This document shows, piece after piece, positions 44,090 through 52,374 of a stretch of DNA of 64,000 nt. Origin of the DNA: RYN-230 sp963834705 (GTDB lineage Bacteria; Actinomycetota; Actinomycetes; Streptosporangiales; Streptosporangiaceae); assembly GCA_963834705.1 (NCBI GenBank), contig CAWICV010000001.1, positions 1,302,001-1,366,000 on the forward strand, given 5' to 3'. Position 1 is the stretch's first letter. The number at the start of each line of letters is the position of its first letter. The notes beneath the pieces were generated by a model, which was given only the letters and a program-made list of their open reading frames with translations, had not been told where the DNA came from and searched no databases. The position numbers were made by a program, and so were the translations under genes.

Positions 44090-44890
44090 ATGCCTGTTCG
44101 GCTGGCGGTACGAGAACTCAGCAAGCACTACCACGGGGTCGAGGCGCTGCGCGGCGTCAGCCTGCAGGTCGACGCGGGCGAGGTGCTGGGCATCGTGGGC
44201 GACAACGGCGCGGGCAAGTCGACGCTGCTGAAGATCCTGGCCGGGGCGATCGCGCCGTCCAGCGGCGACATCCTCATCGACGACGAGCCGGTGCAGTTCG
44301 CCAGCCCGTCCGCGGCGCACCAGGCCGGTATCGCCACCGTCTACCAGGACCTGTCGCTGGCCGCGCAGCAGGACGTGGTGGCCAACTTCTTCCTCGGCCG
44401 GGAGATCCTGGCCCAGGGCTGGCTGGCCCGGCGCATCGGCTGGCTGGACACCAGGCAGATGTCCACGCACACGGCCAGCGAGCTGGCCCGGCTGCACACC
44501 CGGATCCCGAACGTGCACGCGGCCACCCAGGATCTGTCCGGCGGCCAGCGCCAGGCCCTGGCCATCGCCCGGGCCGCCGCCTGGACCAGCCGGATCCTGC
44601 TGCTCGACGAGCCGACCAGCGCGCTCGGTGTCGAACAGCAGCAGCAGGTGCTCGACCTGGTCCGGCGGGTCAAGCAGGACGGCATCGCGGTCATCTTCGT
44701 CAGCCACCAGATGCCGGACGTGCTGGCCGTATGCGACCGGGTGGTGGTGCTCCGGCTCGGCTCGCTGGCCTCCACCCTGGCCGGCGACGAGCTGAGCGCC
44801 GAGAACCTGGTCGGCTACATCACCGGGGCCAAGACCGGTAACGGCGCCGCCGCGCCGGATCAGGCCGGAACCGATGCGGAGGTGAACTGA
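44090..44890 (+). CDS. Sugar ABC transporter ATPase (FrcA/RbsA type, single domain)
   Basis: 266 residues: Walker A GDNGAGKSTLLKILAG, Q-loop VYQDLSLAAQQDVVANFFLGRE, signature LSGGQRQALAIARA, Walker B ILLLDEPTSALGVEQQQQ, His switch FVSHQMPDVLAVCDRVVVLRLG. It has one ATPase domain instead of two as in RbsA, as in the FrcA subgroup. Works with the next gene; GGAGGTGA at its 3' end serves that gene. Confidence 0.92.
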   Translation: MPVRLAVRELSKHYHGVEALRGVSLQVDAGEVLGIVGDNGAGKSTLLKILAGAIAPSSGDILIDDEPVQFASPSAAHQAGIATVYQDLSLAAQQDVVANFFLGREILAQGWLARRIGWLDTRQMSTHTASELARLHTRIPNVHAATQDLSGGQRQALAIARAAAWTSRILLLDEPTSALGVEQQQQVLDLVRRVKQDGIAVIFVSHQMPDVLAVCDRVVVLRLGSLASTLAGDELSAENLVGYITGAKTGNGAAAPDQAGTDAEVN

Positions 44891-44892
44891 CC

Positions 44893-45882
44893 ATGACCGT
44901 GACCAGGCCGGCTCCGTCGCCGGAGAAGGCGGCGCCGGCCGCGGCGGCGCTCCGCTACCTGCACCGGGTGCCCGCCGCCGCCCGCAACCTGTGGATCGGC
45001 GGGGTGCTGCTGGCCATCTGCGTCGTGTTCGCCATCAACTCGCCCTACTTCCTCACCCGGGCCAACTGGCTGAACACGTCGAGCACCGCGACCGAGGTAC
45101 TGCTGCTCGCGGTCGGTGAGACGTTCGTGATCTGCTCCGGCGGCATCGACCTGTCGGTCGGCGCCGTGCTGGGCTGCTCCGGGACGGCCGGGGCGTGGGT
45201 GATGGCGCACTGGTTCGCCACCGCCACCGGCGCGGCCCCGCTCGCGCTGACCGTCGGCTTCCTGGTCACGCTGCTGGTCGGCGGGCTGTTCGGCGCGCTC
45301 AACGGGCTGCTGGTCACCCGGGCCGCGGTCCCGCCGTTCGTGGTGACCCTGGGCACCCTGGGCATCGCCACCGGGCTCGGCTTCCTGCTGAACAACGGCC
45401 AGGAGATCTCCAACATCCCGGCCTCGGTCACCACGGTGGGCAATACCAACCTGGGCGGCTGGCTGCCCATCCCGGTCGCGGTGACCGCGGTGATCACCAT
45501 CTGGTACGGGCTGGTGCTGGCCAGGACCCGGTTCGGCGCCCACACGCTGAGCATCGGGGACAGCCGGGAAGCGGTCGTCCGGGCCGGCATCAACGACCGC
45601 GGCCACCTGTTCAAGGTCTACCTGCTGGCCGGCTTCCTGGCCGGGGTGGTCGGCATCCTGGTCATGGCCCGGCTCGGCGCAGGCTCACCGGACTCGGGGG
45701 CCACCGACAACCTGAACGCGATCGCCGCCGTGGTCATCGGCGGGGCCAGCCTGTTCGGCGGCCGCGGCACCATCGCCGGGACGGTCACCGGCACCGGCAT
45801 CATCGCCGTCCTGCTCACCGGTCTGCCAGCCTGGTCACCCGGATCGTGGTGCAGCGCCAGCTCACCTTGCGCGGCTCGCTGA
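44893..45882 (+). pseudogene. Ribose-type sugar ABC permease, C-terminally truncated
   Basis: RbsC-like permease with several membrane helices; motifs VGETFVICSGGIDLSVGAVLG, NGLLVTRAAVPPFVVTLGTLGI and AIAAVVIGGASLFGGRGTIAGTVTGTGIIAVLLTGL. In intact relatives two further helices follow. Here the frame changes abruptly after LLTGL (about 45825) into PAWSPGSWCSASSPCAAR and stops. The DNA beyond is an alcohol-dehydrogenase tail in another frame, so a deletion removed the 3' end and any following binding-protein gene. The transporter is probably non-functional. Confidence 0.85.
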
Positions 45883-46043
45883 TCTACGACCACCCGGGCG
45901 ACTTCGCGGCCACCCTGTCGCTGGCCGGCCAGGTGGCGCCATCCCGGGTGCTGAGCGCGTGCTATCCGCTGGCCGACGCGGCGGCCGCGTTCCAGGCCGC
46001 CCGCCAGGTCCCGGGCAAGACCTGGATCCAGGTCAAGGACTGA
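45828..46043 (+). pseudogene. C-terminal remnant of a zinc-type alcohol/polyol dehydrogenase
   Basis: About 71 codons: SLVTRIVVQRQLTLRGS, YDHPGDFAATLSL, CYPLADAAAAFQAARQVPGKTWIQVKD. This is the end of an MDR-family (sorbitol/threonine dehydrogenase-like) protein with the family's LRGS and PLADAxxAF motifs. The catalytic zinc domain and the cofactor domain are missing. It begins directly at the permease break, so both are products of one deletion. Confidence 0.75.
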
Positions 46044-46045
46044 CG

Positions 46046-46131
46046 GCCAGCTCAGGGGCGGCCAGCTCCGGGCGGCCAGCTCCGGGCGGCCAGCTCCGGG
46101 CGGCCAGCTCCGGGCGGCCAGCTCAGGGGCT
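46046..46131. repeat. 14-bp tandem repeat GCCAGCTCCGGGCG
   Basis: Units start at 46061, 46075, 46089 and 46103, with variant units on both flanks (GCCAGCTCAGGGGC). Lies between the dehydrogenase remnant and the convergent aroKB stop. It may have helped recombination at this scar. Confidence 0.88.
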
Positions 46132-46137
46132 GACGGC

Positions 46138-47724
46138 TCAGGGGCTGGCGGCCAGGTCGGCCAGCACCGCGGCCAGGCTGTCCTCGTCGGCGGGCACTCC
46201 GGCCTCGGGGCGGCCCAGCCCGTTCAGCACCACGAAGCGCGCGCCGTCCTGGTACTTCTTGTCCCGCAGCCACGCGTCGCGCAGTCCGGCCAGGCCGAAC
46301 TGGCCGCTGACCGGCAGTTGCATGGCGGTCAGCAGCCGGCGGTGCAGGCCGACCAGGTCGCCGCCAATCCGGCCCTGCCGCCGGGCCAGGTAGGCGGCGG
46401 CCATCATGCCGAGCGCGACCGCCGACCCGTCGTCGGCCGGCTCCAGCCCGCGCACCTGCTCGATGGCGTGGCCGAACGTGTGCCCGTAGTTCAGGTGCAG
46501 CCGGCCGCCGCGCTCCCGCTCGTCCGTGCTGACGATGGCCGCCTTCACCGTGACGCTTCGGGTCACCGCGTCGGCCAGCGCGCCGACCTTGCCCTTGGTC
46601 AGCTCGCCCGCCCGGTCCTCGATCAGCGGAACCAGGTCCCCGCCGCTGATCAGGGCGTGCTTGACAATCTCGGCCAGGCCGGCCTGATACTCCCGGTCCG
46701 GCCGCCCGGCCGCCTCGGCCACGTCCGCGATCACCGCGACCGGCTGATGCACGGTGCCGACCAGGTTGCGGCCCTGTGGCAGGTTCAGCGAGGCCTTGCC
46801 GCCCACCGCCGCATCGGCCTGGGCCAGCAGCGTGGTCGGGAACAGGGCCAGCGGCATGCCCCGGTTGTAGGTGCTGGCCACGAAGCCGGCGATGTCGCAG
46901 AGCACCTCGCCGCCCACGCCGACGATCAGGTCGTCCTTGTGTGCCGCCAGCCCGGCCAGGTCTTCCGCGACCCGGGCCACCGTGGCCAGGTTCTTGTGCC
47001 GCTGCCCGTCCGGCACGTCAACCAGGCTGACCGCCAGCCCGCGCCGTTGCAGCGCCCGGCTGACCACCGCCGCGGTCTCCTGGTCCGCCGCGCTGGTCAG
47101 CAGTACCGCCGTCCTGGCCCGTGGCAGCGCGGGCAGCAGCCGGTCAGCCTCAGTTAGCAGCCCGGGCCCGACGTGCACGTTGTACGTGCCGCCGGTGCAG
47201 GACACCAGCACGGTGACCGTCCCGGCCGGGGCACCGGGCACCTCAGCCAGCCGGGCCACCACGTCCAGGCAGACCGCCTCCGGGCGCCGCCCGTCGGTGA
47301 CCACGGTCAGCGTGGCCACCGCGTGGTAGCTGGCCAGCCGGCGCTGGAAGATGCCTTCCAGATCGGGGGCGCGGAGCAGCGGCCGGTACTCGTCGTGCGC
47401 CACCCGGAGCATGGACTCCTCGTAGCCGACCTTCAGGTACACCACCTGATGGCCGCCCAGCGCGCGCTGGGTCTCCGGGTGCAGCACCGCCCCGCCGCCC
47501 AGCGCGAGGACCGCGTCCGGGCCGGCCAGCAGTTCCGCGGTCACCGTGTGCTCCAGCTGGCGGAACGCGGGCTCGCCGTCAGTGGCGAAGATGTCCCGCA
47601 CGCTGCGCCGGGTGCGCTGTTCGATGACCAGGTCGGTGTCCATGAACGGCAGGCCGAGCCGCTCCGCGAGCAGGTGCCCGACGGTGGTCTTGCCCGCGCC
47701 CATGAACCCGATCAGCACGATCAT
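46138..47724 (-). CDS. aroKB: Fused shikimate kinase / 3-dehydroquinate synthase (AroKB)
   Basis: 528 residues. Residues 1-165 are a shikimate kinase: FMGAGKTTVG (P-loop), DTD (shikimate), FRQLE, LALGGGAVLH, the lid YRPLL and RLASYHAVA. Residues ~170-528 are a sugar-phosphate cyclase of the dehydroquinate synthase type: FPTTLLAQADAAVGGKASLNL, GLAEIVKHALI (metal Glu) and LNYGHTFGHAIEQ (two metal His). The NAD loop reads GVGGEVLCDIAGF where GGG is usual. ATG at 47724 overlaps the aroQ stop, so it is the last gene of the aro operon, which already has separate aroK and aroB. It may back up or replace them, or serve a side pathway. Confidence 0.9.
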   Translation of the reverse strand: MIVLIGFMGAGKTTVGHLLAERLGLPFMDTDLVIEQRTRRSVRDIFATDGEPAFRQLEHTVTAELLAGPDAVLALGGGAVLHPETQRALGGHQVVYLKVGYEESMLRVAHDEYRPLLRAPDLEGIFQRRLASYHAVATLTVVTDGRRPEAVCLDVVARLAEVPGAPAGTVTVLVSCTGGTYNVHVGPGLLTEADRLLPALPRARTAVLLTSAADQETAAVVSRALQRRGLAVSLVDVPDGQRHKNLATVARVAEDLAGLAAHKDDLIVGVGGEVLCDIAGFVASTYNRGMPLALFPTTLLAQADAAVGGKASLNLPQGRNLVGTVHQPVAVIADVAEAAGRPDREYQAGLAEIVKHALISGGDLVPLIEDRAGELTKGKVGALADAVTRSVTVKAAIVSTDERERGGRLHLNYGHTFGHAIEQVRGLEPADDGSAVALGMMAAAYLARRQGRIGGDLVGLHRRLLTAMQLPVSGQFGLAGLRDAWLRDKKYQDGARFVVLNGLGRPEAGVPADEDSLAAVLADLAASP

Positions 47725-48233
47725 GGCGGGCTGCCGTCCGCGCCCGTGTCCGCGCCAACCGTGTCCTCGTCAACCGTGTCCAGGCCGGCCGCGTCCTGGA
47801 CCGCGGCCAGCTCGGCGATGGCCTGCAGCGCGAGCTGATAGGACATCAGGCCGAACCCGGCGATCGTGCCGGTGGCCACGCCGGAGACCACCGAGTTGTG
47901 CCGGAACCGCTCCCGGGTGGCCGGGTTGCTCAGGTGCACCTCGATCAGCGGCGCGGTCAGCATGGCCAGCGCGTCGCGCAGCGCGTAGGAGTAGTGCGTG
48001 AACGCGGCCGGGTTGAGCACCACCGGCAGCCGGGCCGAGGCCGCCTCGTGCACCCAGCTGATCAGTTCTGCCTCGTCGTTCGTCTGCCGGACCTCGGCGT
48101 GCAGGTCCAGGGTCCGCCCGGTCCGCCGGCAGATCTCGACCAGGTCCTCGAATGTCTGCGAGCCGTACACGTCCGGCTCGCGCGAGCCGAGCTGGGCCAG
48201 GTTGGGCCCGTTCAGCACCAGCACTTGCTTCAT
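47721..48233 (-). CDS. aroQ: Type II 3-dehydroquinate dehydratase
   Basis: 170 residues from the ATG at 48233, overlapping the aroB stop as ATGA, with GGGAGGTG upstream. Motifs: VLVLNGPNLAQLGSREPDVYG, RQTNDEAELISWVHEA, VVLNPAAFTHYSYALRDAL (catalytic-site Tyr/Asn/His), IEVHLSNPATRERFRHNSVVSGVATGTIAGFG. Dehydrates 3-dehydroquinate to 3-dehydroshikimate. A ~25-residue acidic C-terminal tail is not conserved in the family. Confidence 0.94.
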   Translation of the reverse strand: MKQVLVLNGPNLAQLGSREPDVYGSQTFEDLVEICRRTGRTLDLHAEVRQTNDEAELISWVHEAASARLPVVLNPAAFTHYSYALRDALAMLTAPLIEVHLSNPATRERFRHNSVVSGVATGTIAGFGLMSYQLALQAIAELAAVQDAAGLDTVDEDTVGADTGADGSPP

Positions 48234-49306
48234 GGCCTGCACACCTCCCGGTAGGCGCTGCCCAGCAGCGGCTCCGGCGGGGTGACCACGGCCGGCTGGG
48301 CCAGGCCGTCCAGCAGGACCATCCGGAGCCGCGCGCCGCGCGCCTTCTTATCTACTGTCATCGCGTCCCGCAGCTCCGCCCACAGCCCCGGCCGGTACGC
48401 CGTGGGCAGCCCGACCGCCTGCAGCACCCGGCGGTGCCGGCCCACCGTGACCTGGTCCAGCCGGCCCATCAGCCGGGCCACCTCGGCCGCGTAGACCATC
48501 CCGATGGCCACCGCCTCGCCGTGCCGCCGCTGGTAGCCCTCGACCCGCTCGATGGCATGGCCCAGGGTGTGCCCGTAGTTGAGGATCTCCCGCCGCCCCG
48601 ACTCGCGCAGGTCGGCCGAGACCACGTCGGCCTTCATCCGCACCGCGCGCTCCACCAGCTCCCGGGTGTGCTGGCCGTGCGGCAGCTGAGCGCCCGCCGG
48701 GTCGGCCTCGATCAGTTCCAGGATCACCGGGTCAGCGATGAACCCGGCCTTGACGATCTCGGCCAGCCCGCTGATGTACTCGGCCTGCGGCAGCGTCTCC
48801 AGCACGGCCAGGTCGGCCAGCACCCCGGCAGGCGGGTGGAACGCGCCGACCAGGTTCTTGCCCTCCGGGATGTCCACCGCGGTCTTACCGCCCACCGCGG
48901 CGTCGGTCATGGCCAGCAGCGTCGTCGGCACCAGCACCAGCCGCACCCCGCGCAGCCAGGTGGCGGCGACGAACCCGGCCAGGTCGGTGGCGGCCCCACC
49001 GCCGACGCCGACGACGCAGTCGCTGCGGGTGATCCGGCCATCCGCCAGCTGGGACCACAGCGCCGCCGCCACGCTGATGTCCTTGGCCGCCTCACCGGCC
49101 GGTACCTCGGCCGTGTGCACCTGGTACCCGGCGTCCTGCAGCGCGTGGCTGACCGGCCAGGAGATCTCGTCCAGTCCTTTGGGCGCGATCACCATGACGG
49201 ACGTCGCCTGCGGCCCGACCAGCGCGGGCAGCTCACCGAGCACGCCGGTGCCCACCACCACGTCGTAGGGGTGCTCACCGCGGACCGGGATTCTGGTCGC
49301 GGTCAC
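48230..49306 (-). CDS. aroB: 3-dehydroquinate synthase
   Basis: 358 residues. Converts DAHP to 3-dehydroquinate with NAD and a divalent metal. Canonical motifs: GVGGGAATDLAGFVAATWLRG, PTTLLAMTDAAVGGKTAVDIPEGKNLVG, SGLAEIVKAGFI (metal Glu), LNYGHTLGHAIERVEGYQRRHGEAVAIGM (metal His residues), DKKARGARLRMVLLDGL. Overlaps aroK (GTGA) and aroQ (ATGA). All expected active-site residues are present, in contrast with the altered NAD loop in the fused copy. Confidence 0.95.
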   Translation of the reverse strand: MTATRIPVRGEHPYDVVVGTGVLGELPALVGPQATSVMVIAPKGLDEISWPVSHALQDAGYQVHTAEVPAGEAAKDISVAAALWSQLADGRITRSDCVVGVGGGAATDLAGFVAATWLRGVRLVLVPTTLLAMTDAAVGGKTAVDIPEGKNLVGAFHPPAGVLADLAVLETLPQAEYISGLAEIVKAGFIADPVILELIEADPAGAQLPHGQHTRELVERAVRMKADVVSADLRESGRREILNYGHTLGHAIERVEGYQRRHGEAVAIGMVYAAEVARLMGRLDQVTVGRHRRVLQAVGLPTAYRPGLWAELRDAMTVDKKARGARLRMVLLDGLAQPAVVTPPEPLLGSAYREVCRP

Positions 49307-49824
49307 GGCGGCTGCGCTTCGAGTTCGGCGGCCAGCAGCCCGGCCAGCTCGCCGGGCTCACGGTCGTCGGTGGCCACCGTGCGCCAGGCCAGCTCCGCGT
49401 ACACCGGGTGCCGCTCGTCGAGCATCTGCTTCAGCCGCCCGCGCGGGTTACCCGGGATTGGCGGGTGCGGCCCGTCCAGGCCGGACCGGTGCACCACCGT
49501 GCGGAACCGGGTCTCCAGGTAGATGACCCGCTGCCCGGCCAGCAGCTGCCGGGTGGCCGGATCCAGCGGCGCACCGCCGCCCAGCACGAGCACGCCTGGC
49601 TCGGCGCCGATCAGCCGGGCCGCGGTGGCCTGCTCCAGGGCGCGGAACGCGGCCTCGCCGTCCTGCACGAAGATGTCGCTGACCGGCTTGCCCGCCGTCT
49701 CCTCGATGACGTCGTCCGTGTCGGTGAACGGCACGCCCAGCCGGGCCGCGAGCAGCTCGCCCACGGTGGTCTTGCCCGCGCCGGGTGGCCCGATGATGAT
49801 CGCCACTGGTCCTGGCCCGGTCAC
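49303..49824 (-). CDS. aroK: Shikimate kinase with an altered lid motif
   Basis: 173 residues. Phosphorylates shikimate. P-loop IIIGPPGAGKTTVGEL, DTDDVIEE, FRALE and VLVLGGGAPLD (shikimate site), and DERHPVYAELA carry the usual residues. However, the lid, normally (R)PLL-like with an ATP-binding Arg (Arg117 in the M. tuberculosis enzyme), reads DGPHPPIPGNPRG: His takes the Arg position. Activity may be reduced. Coupled by overlaps to aroC and aroB. Confidence 0.92.
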   Translation of the reverse strand: MTGPGPVAIIIGPPGAGKTTVGELLAARLGVPFTDTDDVIEETAGKPVSDIFVQDGEAAFRALEQATAARLIGAEPGVLVLGGGAPLDPATRQLLAGQRVIYLETRFRTVVHRSGLDGPHPPIPGNPRGRLKQMLDERHPVYAELAWRTVATDDREPGELAGLLAAELEAQPP

Positions 49825-50999
49825 GTGATCACCAGTGTGTCCAGGTAGCCGCGCAGGTTCCGGCGCGCCTCGGCGACCGAGTCGCCGCCGAACTTCTCCG
49901 CCACCGCGTCGGCCAGCACCAGCGCGACCATGGCCTCGGCCACCACGCCGGCCGCGGGCACCGCGGTCACGTCGCTGCGCTGGTTGATGGCCTTGGCTGG
50001 CTCGCCGGTGGCCACGTCCACGGTGGCCAGCGCGCGCGGCACGGTGGAGATCGGCTTCATCGCCACCCGCACCCGGAGCACCTCGCCGGTGCTCATGCCA
50101 CCCTCGATCCCGCCGGCCCGGTTGGTCCGCCGCCGGACGCCGCCGGCCGTGGGCTCGATCTCGTCGTGCGCCTGCGAGCCGCGGCGCCGCGCCGTGGTGA
50201 ACCCGTCGCCCACCTCGACGCCCTTGATGGCCTGGATGCTCATCAGCGCACCCGCCAGCCGCCCGTCCAGCCGCCGGTCCCAGTGCACGTGACTGCCCAG
50301 CCCGGGCGGCAGGCCGTAGCCGAGCACCTCGACCACGCCGCCGAGCGTGTCGCCGTCCTTGCGCGCCGCGTCGATCTCCTCCTGCATGGCCAGGCTGGCC
50401 TTGCTGTCCAGGCAGCGCACCGGGTCCGCGTCCACCCGGGCCCGGTCGCGCGGTTCCGGCTGGGCGCCGGCCGGCGCGGTGACCGGCCCGATCTCCACCA
50501 CGTGGCTGAGCACCTCGATACCGAACGCCTGTACCAGGAACTGCCGTGCGACCTCGCCCAGTGCGACCCGGGCGGCTGTCTCACGGGCGCTCGCCCGTTC
50601 CAGCACTGGCCGGGCATCGTCATGCCCGTACTTCTGCATTCCGGCCAGGTCGGCGTGGCCCGGCCGGGGCCGGGTCAGCGGTGCGTTGCGGGCCTGGGCG
50701 GCCAGGTCCTCGGCGGGCACCGGGTCGGGCGACATGACCGTCTCCCACTTGGGCCATTCGGTGTTGCCCACCCGGATCGCCACCGGGCTGCCCAGCGTCC
50801 GGCCGTGGCGCGTGCCGCCGGTGATCTCCACCTCGTCCTGCTCGAACTTCATCCGCGCGCCGCGCCCGTAGCCGGCCCGCCGCCGGGACAGCGCGGCCAC
50901 GATGTCGGCGCTGGTGATCTCGACACCGGCCGGGATCCCATCGCAGATGGCGACCAGCGCGCGGCCATGCGACTCACCCGCGGTCAGCCAGCGCACCAT
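49821..50999 (-). CDS. aroC: Chorismate synthase
   Basis: 392 residues from the ATG at 50999 (GGGAGGATC upstream), starting MVRWLTAGESHGRALVAICDG. Converts EPSP to chorismate with reduced FMN. Family signatures: GYGRGARMKFEQDEVEI, NAPLTRPRPGHADLAGMQKYGHDDARPVLERASARETA, KDGDTLGGVVE, IQAIKGVEVGDGF, NRAGGIEGGMSTGEVLRVRVAMKPISTVPR, RSDVTAVPAAGVV. First gene of the aro operon; the longer frame to 51185 has no family match. 51000-51066 separates it from the SseB gene. Confidence 0.97.
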   Translation of the reverse strand: MVRWLTAGESHGRALVAICDGIPAGVEITSADIVAALSRRRAGYGRGARMKFEQDEVEITGGTRHGRTLGSPVAIRVGNTEWPKWETVMSPDPVPAEDLAAQARNAPLTRPRPGHADLAGMQKYGHDDARPVLERASARETAARVALGEVARQFLVQAFGIEVLSHVVEIGPVTAPAGAQPEPRDRARVDADPVRCLDSKASLAMQEEIDAARKDGDTLGGVVEVLGYGLPPGLGSHVHWDRRLDGRLAGALMSIQAIKGVEVGDGFTTARRRGSQAHDEIEPTAGGVRRRTNRAGGIEGGMSTGEVLRVRVAMKPISTVPRALATVDVATGEPAKAINQRSDVTAVPAAGVVAEAMVALVLADAVAEKFGGDSVAEARRNLRGYLDTLVIT

Positions 51000-51066
51000 G
51001 TCCTGATCCTCCCACCCGCGGTGACTCCGCAGGCCACGTCGTCCAACTGGGCAGGCGAGCCGCGCG

Positions 51067-52059
51067 TCACCGGGCGCGCGCTGGCGCCACCGATACTTCC
51101 ATGCCGCGGCGCAGCCGTCCGCCCGTCGCGGTGAGCAGGGTCTCGGCCACCCGGCGCACCGCCGCGGTCGCCGCCGCCGGATCACACCCGTCGGCCAGCG
51201 TCACCTGCAGCGCCAGATCGGCCGTATCCGCTACCCCGCTGTCTGCCTCGCCAGCAGCACTAGTCCCGGCGGCGTCGCCGCCCCCAGCACTATCCCGGTG
51301 GGCGCCGGCCTCCTGGTCACCGTCCTGATCGGCGCCGTCCCGGCCGGGGCTGCCTGGGTCGGGCAGGTCCAGGCCCAGCGCGCCCAGGTCGGCACTGCTC
51401 CGCGCGGCCAGGTCGGGCAGGTCCTCCGGCCGCGGCCCATACTCCCAGCCCGCCCGCTGGTCCGGGGTGGTCAGCGAGGCCTGCACGATCAGCGGCTCGT
51501 CGCCCAGCGCGGCATGCAGCGCGGCCAGCACGTCCGGGTCCTGGTGCGGCAGTGGCGCCGGCAGGCCCGCCGCGAGCGCGGCCAGCCGGGCTCCTTCCAC
51601 GGTGACCGGAACCGGCCCGGCCACGTCGATGACCACGGCGCTGGTTTCCTCGGCCCCGGCCTGCCAGGCGCGGGCCGCGGGCACCGCGACCGGGCGCGCG
51701 TCCGGCCGCCACCGGGTCAGCGCGTCCAGGCTGGTGAACGCCAGGACAGCGGCCCGGCCGTCCTGCCCGATCAGGGTGGGCAGCGCCATCTCGGTGCTTT
51801 TCTCCCGGCGCAGTCCACTGCCAGGGCCGTCCCCGGCCCCATTGGCCTCACTGTCCTCGGCAGCCCCACTGTCCCCGCTGGTCTCTTCGGTTAGTACCGC
51901 CACCACCGGCACCAGCAACCGGGAACTGGCCAGGGCGTTCAGCGCGGCGTGCTCACTGCCCTGGCCCGCCGCGTATGCGGCCAGCGCGGCGAGCACCGCC
52001 GGGTCGGCGGCCCCCTCATCGCCCTGGAACGGCGACTCGGCCGCGTTGAGGCTACGCAC
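51067..52059 (-). CDS. SseB family protein
   Basis: 330 residues with the SseB N-terminal domain: SRLLVPVVAVLTEETS, EMALPTLIGQDGRAAVLAFTSLDALTRWRPDARPVAV, SAVVIDVAGPVPVTVEGARLAALAAG. It continues with a second half (LIVQASLTT) split by an acidic Ala/Gly/Asp-rich insert (DGADQDGDQEAGAHRDSAGGGDAAG) before LALQVTLADGCDPAAA. SseB-like proteins in actinomycetes have no fixed function. GTG start at 52059. Confidence 0.82.
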   Translation of the reverse strand: MRSLNAAESPFQGDEGAADPAVLAALAAYAAGQGSEHAALNALASSRLLVPVVAVLTEETSGDSGAAEDSEANGAGDGPGSGLRREKSTEMALPTLIGQDGRAAVLAFTSLDALTRWRPDARPVAVPAARAWQAGAEETSAVVIDVAGPVPVTVEGARLAALAAGLPAPLPHQDPDVLAALHAALGDEPLIVQASLTTPDQRAGWEYGPRPEDLPDLAARSSADLGALGLDLPDPGSPGRDGADQDGDQEAGAHRDSAGGGDAAGTSAAGEADSGVADTADLALQVTLADGCDPAAATAAVRRVAETLLTATGGRLRRGMEVSVAPARAR

Positions 52060-52280
52060 GGCTCAACCCTAGCCGGGGCAGCGGGCTGGCCGGCCCGCCC
52101 CCGCGACGCCGGGGCCGCCTGACATCCCTGGCACGGGCACCCCCGCCACGTGCATATCCTGCGCGTTCGCGCCGAACCGGGGCGCGCGGCCGGATGTGCC
52201 GCGGGTCACCCGGCGCGGCCCGGGCCAATGCCCGTGACGTTGCCCCGGCACCCCGGCTGACGGGTTACGGTCAATTACAT

Positions 52281-52349
52281 CCGCGTGACGCGGGCACTGC
52301 TGGCGAAGCAGTTGAGGGGAAAATCCCCGTGTGAGAGTCTTTTGAACAC
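52281..52349 (+). ncRNA. Hairpin-rich 5' leader of the 52.4-kb cassette
   Basis: Consecutive potential hairpins: CCGCG/CGCGG (52281-52293), ACTGCT/AGCAGT with loop GGCGA (52296-52312), GGGGA-AAA-TCCCC (52316-52328), and GTGT/ACAC (52329-52349), ending 26 nt before the GTG of the next gene. A weak promoter TTGCCC/TACGGT lies upstream (52240-52271, spacer 20). It does not match a riboswitch class I know. The remaining part of 52060-52280 shows no gene. Confidence 0.4.
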
Positions 52350-52374
52350 CGCAGGCTAACCGTGAGGGGAGCGT

